The notes under the pieces are model-generated. The model was not told the origin of the DNA and did not search any database. It saw only the letters and a program-made list of their open reading frames with translations. Below are positions 1 to 4,884 of a stretch of 11,602 nucleotides of DNA, piece after piece (positions within the stretch are counted from its first letter, which is position 1; each line of letters begins with the position of its first letter). The stretch is from CAWELS01 sp964468205 (GTDB taxonomy: Bacteria > Acidobacteriota > Terriglobia > Bryobacterales > Bryobacteraceae). Location: the NCBI GenBank assembly GCA_964468205.1, contig CAYXVG010000111.1, forward strand, positions 1 through 11,602. The letters run 5' to 3'. Position numbers and translations under genes: made by a program.

Positions 1-54
1 AAAAAGACAAAAATCTATCTCTGCAAAGTATTCTAGAAAAGTAAGTTGCACGTT

Positions 55-100
55 GAATCAAATAACATCCACACCGGAGCCACTCCGAACTAGTGGTGGA
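55..100 (-). terminator. Intrinsic terminator of the Nudix gene
   Basis: Read on the minus strand, a two-part hairpin begins 20 nt after the Nudix stop codon. The outer arms are 68-74 and 93-100 (seven pairs, one bulged base at 95). The inner arms are CGGAG 75-79 and CTCCG 83-87 around a 3-nt loop, with 88-92 bulged. The RNA then runs into TGTTATTTGATT (55-67), a U-rich tract. Stem plus U-tract at the right distance is the classical intrinsic terminator pattern. The AT-rich DNA at 1-54 shows no gene or clear signal. Confidence 0.6.
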
Positions 101-119
101 TACGCTCACTGCCGCACGC

Positions 120-734
120 TTAGAGTTCCTCGGCCTGATGCGGCGGGAGCGGAGCGCCGACAACCTCGCCGAGGGAGTGGAGAATCATGTAGGTCAACCC
201 CCAGATGACATTGTCGTTGTGGCGGATGCCGGGTAGCCGGACGCGAGCTGCCGGCCGCTGGTACTCGAGCGTGGTCCGGTTCGCCGGGTCCCACAGATGG
301 TCTACCCCGATCCAGTACGAGGCCGCCACCTCTTCGCTCCGTCCCAGCTCCGGCCGCTCCTCCCCGGTGTAATAAACGAAAGGCGAGAGTACGTCCCGGG
401 TGACGATGCCGCTGTGGCGGATCCAAAGCTCCGGCAGCGGGCCCAGAAACTCCGCCCCGCGTAGCGAGAGTCCAACCTCCTCCTGCGTCTCCCGCTCGGC
501 GATGGCGCGCGGCGAGTCGTCCCGGGGCTCCGCACGGCCTCCGGGAAAAGCCATGTGACCGGACCAGTGATCACCCCGCCGGATGGCTCTCTTGATGAGA
601 CAGAGGCTCAGTTCGCCGGCCGGGCCCGTGAAAATGAGGGCGACGCCGGCCCGGCCTTCCAGCAGATCCGGCGCTCGCAACGCCCGTGTCTCCACCGCCT
701 GCAAGCCGGAACACAGTTGTGCAAGATCGAACAT
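120..734 (-). CDS. Nudix hydrolase, CoA-pyrophosphatase-like
   Basis: A 204-residue Nudix-fold hydrolase. Residues 63-89 carry the Nudix box: FPGG (63-66), spacing with D72/D73, then RETQEEVGL (81-89), whose E82, E85 and E86 are the expected Mg2+ ligands. The preceding strand (LCLIKRA, 44-50) and the FPGG-R-x-E-P-R-D layout match the NudL/NUDT7 branch, which splits coenzyme A and related dinucleotides into phosphopantetheine and 3',5'-ADP. A threonine (T83) stands where the box normally has a hydrophobic residue. Length is usual for NudL (about 190-220). The start at 734 has a weak upstream GGGA (742-745) at 7 nt. The gene is monocistronic, divergent from rpsO, with its own terminator. The Nudix fold is certain; the CoA substrate is inferred, and another nucleoside diphosphate-X substrate is possible. 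Confidence 0.88.
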   Translation of the reverse strand: MFDLAQLCSGLQAVETRALRAPDLLEGRAGVALIFTGPAGELSLCLIKRAIRRGDHWSGHMAFPGGRAEPRDDSPRAIAERETQEEVGLSLRGAEFLGPLPELWIRHSGIVTRDVLSPFVYYTGEERPELGRSEEVAASYWIGVDHLWDPANRTTLEYQRPAARVRLPGIRHNDNVIWGLTYMILHSLGEVVGAPLPPHQAEEL

Positions 735-757
735 GCATGGATCCCGGTTTGGGCCAG

Positions 758-766
758 TATATAACA
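758..766 (-). promoter_or_regulatory. Extended -10 promoter of the Nudix gene
   Basis: On the minus strand the sequence TGTTATATA (766 to 758) gives a TG dinucleotide, one base, then TATATA, the layout of an extended -10 box. An overlapping TATACT (761 to 756) is an alternative hexamer. No good -35 is visible at 16-18 bp, which extended -10 promoters tolerate. A start near 751 would give a short leader of about 17 nt. Confidence 0.35.
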
Positions 767-824
767 GCCCGCGATGCGCTTTCCCATCATCGCTTCACCG
801 GCGCCGCCCTCCCACGGCGCGAAT

Positions 825-854
825 TTGGCCGCCTCTGGACCGGTGTTGTAGAAT
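825..854 (+). promoter_or_regulatory. Promoter of rpsO-pnp
   Basis: TTGGCC (825-830; 4 of 6 to the housekeeping -35) and TAGAAT (849-854; 5 of 6 to the -10) are separated by 18 bp. Transcription would begin near 861, leaving about 110 nt of leader before rpsO. A second -10-like hexamer, TACAAT (915-920), has no acceptable -35 partner and lies inside a leader hairpin, so this pair is preferred. Confidence 0.45.
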
Positions 855-860
855 AAAGGT

Positions 861-971
861 ACCTGGATGGATCAGCGGGGATCCTTGTGCCCGCCACCAC
901 ACTCTGTGGTATCCTACAATGGTACCGAAACGGATAAAGATTAAGGTAAGACGAGGAGTTCGCGTTCCCGA
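861..971 (+). promoter_or_regulatory. rpsO leader, candidate S15 autoregulatory RNA
   Basis: The inferred leader can form hairpin A, GGATC 869-873 with GATCC 880-884. Hairpin B pairs ACCAC 896-900 with GTGGT 906-910. Hairpin C pairs GGTATC 908-913 with GGTACC 921-926. B and C share bases 908-910 and exclude each other. In C a U912-G922 wobble lies next to the closing C913-G921 pair. Adjacent G-U and G-C pairs are part of the known S15-binding motif in 16S rRNA and in several rpsO leaders. S15 represses its own synthesis in most bacteria studied, by leader structures that differ between phyla. The hairpins are seen; the S15 role is inference. Confidence 0.4.
952..970 (+). promoter_or_regulatory. 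rpsO ribosome-binding site inside a hairpin
   Basis: The Shine-Dalgarno GAGGAG (953-958) lies 13 nt before the ATG at 972, farther than usual. It can pair with the bases between it and the start: C952-G970, G953-C969, bulged A954, then GGAG 955-958 with TTCC 965-968, around a 6-nt loop. Folding would hide the Shine-Dalgarno and end two bases before the start codon, giving an on/off point for translational control. Confidence 0.45.
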
Positions 972-1241
972 ATGCCACTTGCGGCTGAAGTTAAATCACA
1001 AGTGATCAGTGACTATAAGCGTCACGAGAAAGACTGCGGTTCCACCGAGGTCCAGGTTGCCATTCTGAGCACCAGGATTCAGCAACTCACCGAGCACTTT
1101 AAGACGCATAAGAAGGACCATCACTCCCGTAGAGGTCTACTGAGTATGGTGGCCCGGCGCCGTCGTCTTCTGGACTACCTGAAAAAGAGGAATCCGGAAG
1201 GCTATAAGAGCTTGATTCAGAGCCTTGGCATTCGCCGCTAG
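972..1241 (+). CDS. rpsO: 30S ribosomal protein S15
   Basis: An 89-residue protein, exactly the usual S15 length. Family landmarks are clear: K-x-x-V-I-x-x-Y near the N-terminus, H18-E-K-D-C-G-S (usually H-x-x-D-T-G-S; C22 replaces Thr), QVAILSTRI (28-36), LTEHFKTHKKDHHSRRGL (39-56) and the C-terminal arginine-rich helix VARRRRLLDYL. S15 is a primary 16S rRNA-binding protein that organises the central domain (platform) of the 30S subunit. It starts at ATG 972 behind GAGGAG. pnp follows 258 bp downstream, the order conserved in most bacteria. Regulation by its own product through the leader is likely. Confidence 0.98.
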   Translation: MPLAAEVKSQVISDYKRHEKDCGSTEVQVAILSTRIQQLTEHFKTHKKDHHSRRGLLSMVARRRRLLDYLKKRNPEGYKSLIQSLGIRR

Positions 1242-1259
1242 AATTGACTCCTGAGGCGC

Positions 1260-1302
1260 CGGACAACGCTTGGCCGCAGACACTTCGGCTGTCCGTTCTC
1301 TT
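1260..1302 (+). terminator. rpsO-pnp intergenic hairpin (attenuator or processing site)
   Basis: CGGACA (1260-1265) pairs perfectly with TGTCCG (1290-1295). Directly inside, GCCG (1273-1276) pairs with CGGC (1286-1289), with 1266-1272 bulged and a 9-nt loop. An alternative inner fold has a C-UUCG-G tetraloop (1279-1293). A pyrimidine-rich TTCTCTT (1296-1302) follows. The hairpin starts 19 nt after the rpsO stop. It may be a leaky terminator that lowers pnp relative to rpsO, or a double-stranded cleavage site such as the RNase III site of the E. coli rpsO-pnp mRNA. No convincing separate pnp promoter is visible in 1303-1483. Confidence 0.4.
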
Positions 1303-1483
1303 CCGTGCTGCCAGGCCGGATTAAGTTGGAAGTCGAGCAAACGAAATTTCACCCGGCAACGGACGCCCGCCTCCGGGCGCGACGCATATTTATCTCCCGC
1401 GCTTCGTCCAACCGCTTTTCGCAATTTTCACTATTTCACTTTCGCCGGAGCAGTCGACTGATGAGACTGAATTAAAGCTCCGC

Positions 1484-1506
1484 GATGGAGGGACACCTCA
1501 TGCATC
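1484..1506 (+). promoter_or_regulatory. pnp ribosome-binding hairpin with bulged AUG
   Basis: The Shine-Dalgarno GGAGGG (1487-1492) lies 7 nt before ATG 1500 and fixes this start rather than the in-frame ATG at 1485, which overlaps the Shine-Dalgarno. The site folds on itself: GATG 1484-1487 pairs with CATC 1503-1506, and GAGG 1488-1491 with CCTC 1496-1499 around a GACA loop. All eight pairs are Watson-Crick, and the only unpaired bases in the stem are the start codon (1500-1502). Confidence 0.55.
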
Positions 1507-3893
1507 ACAAAGTAGAGATTGATCTCGATGGTAAGATCATTACCCTGGAAACCGGCAAGGTCGCCAAGCAGGCGAACGGCGCCGTGATCGTTCGTTCCGG
1601 GGATAACGTTGTTTTCGTTTCCGCCTGCGCGAATGATGAGCCGAGGGTCGGCATCAACTTCTTCCCGCTCACGGTCGATTACCGGGAGTACACTTTCGCC
1701 GCCGGCCGTTTTCCCGGAGGCTTCATCAAACGCGAGGGACGGCCCAGTGAGAAAGAGATTCTCACCTGCCGGATGATTGACCGGCCGATCCGCCCGCTCT
1801 TCCCCGCCGGGTTCCAATGCGAAACCCAGATTATCGGAAACGTGCTCTCGGTTGACACCGAGCACGATCCGCAACCGCTGGCGATCATCGGTACCGCGGC
1901 CGCGTTGGCCGTTTCCGATATCCCCTTCCCCCAATATCTTGGCGCCGTCACCGTCGCTCATGCCGACGGCGACATGATTGCCAACCCCTCGTATGAAGAA
2001 GCCAAGGCTTCCACTCTGAACATCACGGTCGCCGGCACCGAAGCAGGCATCGTGATGGTCGAGGCGGGCGCTAACGAAGCTACCGAGGACGAGGTCGTCC
2101 GCGCCATCGAATATGGGCACCGCTGCTGCATCAAGGTTATCGAGGGCATCAAGAAACTGCGGGAATTGGCCGGCAAGCCGAAGCGCGAGTTCCAGGCGCC
2201 CGAGGTCAACGAGGATCTGCACGCCGAAATCGACAAGAAGTACCGCGAAGACCTCGCCGACGCGCTCAACACCCAGAAATACGAAAAGCTCGAAAGCTAC
2301 CGTAAGGTTGCCGGGCTCAAAAAGAAACTGCTCGCCGAATACGAGGAGGATGAAACCAAGGCGGCCGCGGCCGGCGTCCTCTATGACCGTCTCAAGGAGC
2401 GCATCTTCCGCGACGAAATGCTGAAGGATCGCCGCCGCCCGGATGGCCGCGCCTTCGACGAGATCCGGGATCTCGATATCGAGGTCGGCGTGCTGCCCCG
2501 GACCCATGGATCCGCCCTCTTCACCCGCGGCGAGACCCAGGCTCTGGTGGCCGCGACGCTCGGGACAAAGGACGACGAGCAGCGCATCGAGCTGCTCGAT
2601 CCAGCCGAGACCTCCAAGCGCTTCATGCTTCACTACAACTTCCCCCCGTTCTCGGTGGGCGAGGTCTCTTTCATGCGTGGAGCCAGCCGGCGCGAAATCG
2701 GTCACGGTGCGCTCGCCGAACGCGCGCTTACCGCGGTGATTCCGGATGAGAAAACGTTCCCCTATACCATGCGCGTGGTGAGCGACATTATGGAGTCCAA
2801 CGGCTCCAGTTCGCAGGCCACCGTATGCGGCGCGACTCTGGCGCTCATGGACGCCGGCGTGCCGATCGCCTCGCCCGTCGCGGGCATCGCGATGGGATTG
2901 GTGATGGAGGACAAGGACTACGCCATCCTCACCGACATCGCCGGCGCCGAAGACCACTACGGCGACATGGACTTCAAGGTGGCCGGCACACGCAAGGGCA
3001 TCACCGCTCTGCAGATGGACATCAAGGTGCCCAATGTCACGGCCGCCCTCATGAAGGAGGCCCTCGGCCAGGCCCGCGAGGCGCGCCTCTTCCTGCTCGA
3101 TTCCATGGAAGACGTGATCGCCGAGCCGCGTGAGGCCCTCTCGAAGTATGCCCCGCGGATCTTCTCCACCAGCATCCCGACCGACAAGATTCGCGACCTG
3201 ATCGGCCCGGGCGGCAAAGTCATCCGCGGCATCACCGAAGCCACGGGTGTCAAGATCGATGTCGACGATGATGGCAGTGTCAAAATCTTCGCCACCGACG
3301 GCGAGTCCGCTGAGAGGGCTTTGCAGATGGTGAACGATGTTTGCGCCACTGCTGAAGTTGGCAAAACCTATCTCGGCAAGGTCGTCCGGATCGTGGACTT
3401 TGGCGCCTTCGTCGAGATCTTCCCCGGCACCGACGGACTGTTGCATATCAGCGAGATCTCCGAAAACCGCGTGCGCAACGTTCGTGATGAGCTGAACGAG
3501 GACGATCAGATCCTCGTCAAGGTCTTGGCCCTCGAGGGAAATAAAATCAAACTCAGCCGGAAGGCCGTGCTGCGGGAGCAGCGCATGAAACTCAAGGGCG
3601 AGTCCGGTGAGGGCGCCAACGGCGATGGCGAAGCTGCCGGCGATGAGGAAGACATCGACGATAGCGGCGGCAATGTTGAAGTCCGCCAGGAACGCAGCGA
3701 ACACAGCGACCGTGGCGAGCGCGGCGATCGTGGCGGAGACCGCGGCGGACGCGGCGGGCGCGGCGGTGACCGCCGGGGCGGTCGCGGCGGCGGCCGCGGC
3801 GGTGACCGCGGTGGCGGCGGTGGCGGCGGTCGCGGCGGAGACCGCGGCGGTGGCGGCCGCGGCGGTGACCGCGGGAGCCGCGATAGACGGTAA
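1500..3893 (+). CDS. pnp: Polynucleotide phosphorylase (PNPase)
   Basis: A 797-residue 3'-to-5' exoribonuclease that uses phosphate to release nucleoside diphosphates; it acts as a trimer in RNA decay. The first RNase PH domain (about 1-145) has GGFIKREGRPSEKEIL and RMIDRPIRPLFP. A helical linker follows (about 235-310). The second RNase PH domain (about 315-545) has the phosphate-binding serines in ESNGSSSQAT (432-441) and catalytic D485, D491 and K493 in EDHYGDMDFK. The KH domain (about 555-615) has its GxxG loop at 569-572, and the S1 domain lies at about 620-690. The family usually ends near residue 700. Here an acidic linker (about 701-728) and an RGG-rich tail (738-797) are added. The start at 1500 is chosen from the Shine-Dalgarno. 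It is probably cotranscribed with rpsO. Confidence 0.98.
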   Translation: MHHKVEIDLDGKIITLETGKVAKQANGAVIVRSGDNVVFVSACANDEPRVGINFFPLTVDYREYTFAAGRFPGGFIKREGRPSEKEILTCRMIDRPIRPLFPAGFQCETQIIGNVLSVDTEHDPQPLAIIGTAAALAVSDIPFPQYLGAVTVAHADGDMIANPSYEEAKASTLNITVAGTEAGIVMVEAGANEATEDEVVRAIEYGHRCCIKVIEGIKKLRELAGKPKREFQAPEVNEDLHAEIDKKYREDLADALNTQKYEKLESYRKVAGLKKKLLAEYEEDETKAAAAGVLYDRLKERIFRDEMLKDRRRPDGRAFDEIRDLDIEVGVLPRTHGSALFTRGETQALVAATLGTKDDEQRIELLDPAETSKRFMLHYNFPPFSVGEVSFMRGASRREIGHGALAERALTAVIPDEKTFPYTMRVVSDIMESNGSSSQATVCGATLALMDAGVPIASPVAGIAMGLVMEDKDYAILTDIAGAEDHYGDMDFKVAGTRKGITALQMDIKVPNVTAALMKEALGQAREARLFLLDSMEDVIAEPREALSKYAPRIFSTSIPTDKIRDLIGPGGKVIRGITEATGVKIDVDDDGSVKIFATDGESAERALQMVNDVCATAEVGKTYLGKVVRIVDFGAFVEIFPGTDGLLHISEISENRVRNVRDELNEDDQILVKVLALEGNKIKLSRKAVLREQRMKLKGESGEGANGDGEAAGDEEDIDDSGGNVEVRQERSEHSDRGERGDRGGDRGGRGGRGGDRRGGRGGGRGGDRGGGGGGGRGGDRGGGGRGGDRGSRDRR
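3711..3890 (+). repeat. GC-rich repeat encoding the PNPase RGG tail
   Basis: About 180 bp of degenerate GGC/CGC/GAC-type codons encode residues 738-797 of PNPase, almost only Gly, Arg and Asp. Eleven RGG triplets can be counted (from R744 to R787), often as DRGG. The DNA is near-repetitive (units such as CGCGGCGGTGACCGC recur), so tail length could vary by slippage without changing frame. RGG boxes in other proteins bind RNA and promote condensation; that role here is inferred. Confidence 0.85.
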
Positions 3894-3899
3894 CCCGGC

Positions 3900-3929
3900 A
3901 TGACCAACCGCGCGCGGAGGCCTTAAAAT
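3900..3929 (+). promoter_or_regulatory. Promoter of the propeller glycosidase gene, leaderless layout
   Basis: ATGACC (3900-3905; 4 of 6 to the -35) and TAAAAT (3924-3929; 5 of 6 to the -10) are 18 bp apart. The -10 box ends 7 bp before the ATG at 3937, so transcription should begin at or next to the start codon. The only clear Shine-Dalgarno-like GGAGG (3916-3920) would then lie upstream of the transcript and is 16 nt from the ATG in any case. Confidence 0.4.
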
Positions 3930-3936
3930 AGGTCCC

Positions 3937-4866
3937 ATGCGCGGCGCTCTGATTCTCGCTCTGACCTTTAACGGCCTTCTGCTCGCGCAGGAGGCCGTTC
4001 TCATTCCCGCCATCGACGGCGGCTCCTGGACCATCGCCGGAAACCCGGACGTCCATCCCTACACCACCCCGGAGCAGGAACCGGTGGATTTCGGCCTCTG
4101 GCAGGCAGCGGACGGCTCATGGCAGCTATGGTCCTGTATCCGCAAGACCTCGATTCCCGGCCGGACGCGCCTCCTGCATCGCTGGGAAGGCAAGCGCCTG
4201 ACCGACCGGGATTGGACGCCCATGGGCATCGCCATGATGGCCGATCCCGGCTTCGGCGAAACGCCCGGCGGGCTGCAGGCCCCGCACGTCATCCGCCACG
4301 GTGATGTCTGGGAAATGTTCTATGGCGACTGGGTGCGCCTCTGCCGCGCCTCCAGCTTTGACGGGAAGACCTTCGCTCGCCGCCTCGCGCCGGACGGCAA
4401 CGCCGGCATGTTCGGTGAAGGACCCGACGCCAACGCCCGGGACGCCATGGTGATCCGGATCGGCGGGCGGTGGCACTGCTACTACACGGCGCACCCGGAC
4501 CGGAAAGGCGCCGTCTACGTCCGCACCTCGGAGGATCTGGAGACATGGAGCGAGTCGAAGATGGTAGCCTTCGGCGGCTCCGCCGGAACGGAGTTCTATA
4601 GCGCGGAATGCCCCCACGTGGTGGCCCGCGGCGGCTGGTACTATCTGTTCCACACCCAGCGCTACCGGGGAGACCCGCAAACTTCGGTCTACCGGTCAAA
4701 AGACCCGATGAACTTCGGCATCAATGATGACAGCTATCTGGTGACCCGGCTCCCCGTGGCGGCGCCCGAGATCGTCGTCCACGAAGGCCAGGAATACATC
4801 GCTTCCCTGCTGCCGGATTTGCGGGGCGTCCGCATCGCCCGCCTGACCTGGAAGCAGAAGCAATAG
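3937..4866 (+). CDS. Secreted five-bladed-propeller glycoside hydrolase-like protein (GH43/GH32 type)
   Basis: A 309-residue protein with a signal peptide (hydrophobic 4-16, cleavage probably after LLLA-Q). The mature part shows repeated propeller-blade patterns: APHVIRHGDVWEMFYGD (115-131), RDAMVIRIGGRWHCYYTA (168-185), ECPHVVARGGWYYLFHTQ (224-241) and APEIVVHEGQEYIAS (276-290). These W/Y-rich strands beside acidic residues resemble the GH32/GH43/GH62/GH68 superfamily, which cleaves furanosides, arabinans, xylans or fructans. Candidate active-site acids are D38 or D51, D169 (an R-D pair as in GH32-like enzymes) and E224. The sequence is short and divergent and has no sugar-binding domain, so substrate and even catalysis are uncertain. 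It lies 43 bp after pnp but appears to have its own promoter. Its stop is 8 bp from the convergent protease stop. Confidence 0.72.
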   Translation: MRGALILALTFNGLLLAQEAVLIPAIDGGSWTIAGNPDVHPYTTPEQEPVDFGLWQAADGSWQLWSCIRKTSIPGRTRLLHRWEGKRLTDRDWTPMGIAMMADPGFGETPGGLQAPHVIRHGDVWEMFYGDWVRLCRASSFDGKTFARRLAPDGNAGMFGEGPDANARDAMVIRIGGRWHCYYTAHPDRKGAVYVRTSEDLETWSESKMVAFGGSAGTEFYSAECPHVVARGGWYYLFHTQRYRGDPQTSVYRSKDPMNFGINDDSYLVTRLPVAAPEIVVHEGQEYIASLLPDLRGVRIARLTWKQKQ

Positions 4867-4867
4867 C

Positions 4868-4884
4868 CGCGGAACTACTCCGCG
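4868..4884. terminator. Hairpin between convergent gene ends
   Basis: CGCGGA (4868-4873) and TCCGCG (4879-4884) form a perfect 6-bp stem with loop ACTAC, 1 bp after the glycosidase stop and including the protease stop codon. It could stop transcription from both sides. Neither strand has a proper U-tract after the stem, so intrinsic terminator activity is doubtful. Confidence 0.35.

Noticed and set aside
915..920. TACAAT as the -10 of rpsO
   Set aside because: No -35 at 15-19 bp (the nearest, TTGTGC 885-890, is 24 bp away), and it forms the loop of a leader hairpin. Kept only as a second choice.
583..1005. Rightward 140-codon ORF across the Nudix-rpsO spacer
   Set aside because: It overlaps the Nudix gene, the promoter region and the rpsO start, and the product has no recognisable features.
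1485..1499. pnp start at ATG 1485
   Set aside because: This ATG overlaps the Shine-Dalgarno that serves ATG 1500 and has none of its own; known PNPases begin close to the residue encoded at 1500.
1431..4034. An 867-codon open frame antisense to pnp
   Set aside because: It mirrors pnp codon by codon, ends in Ala-rich low complexity opposite the RGG tail, has no recognisable domain and lacks a suitable start context. pnp is certain on the other strand.
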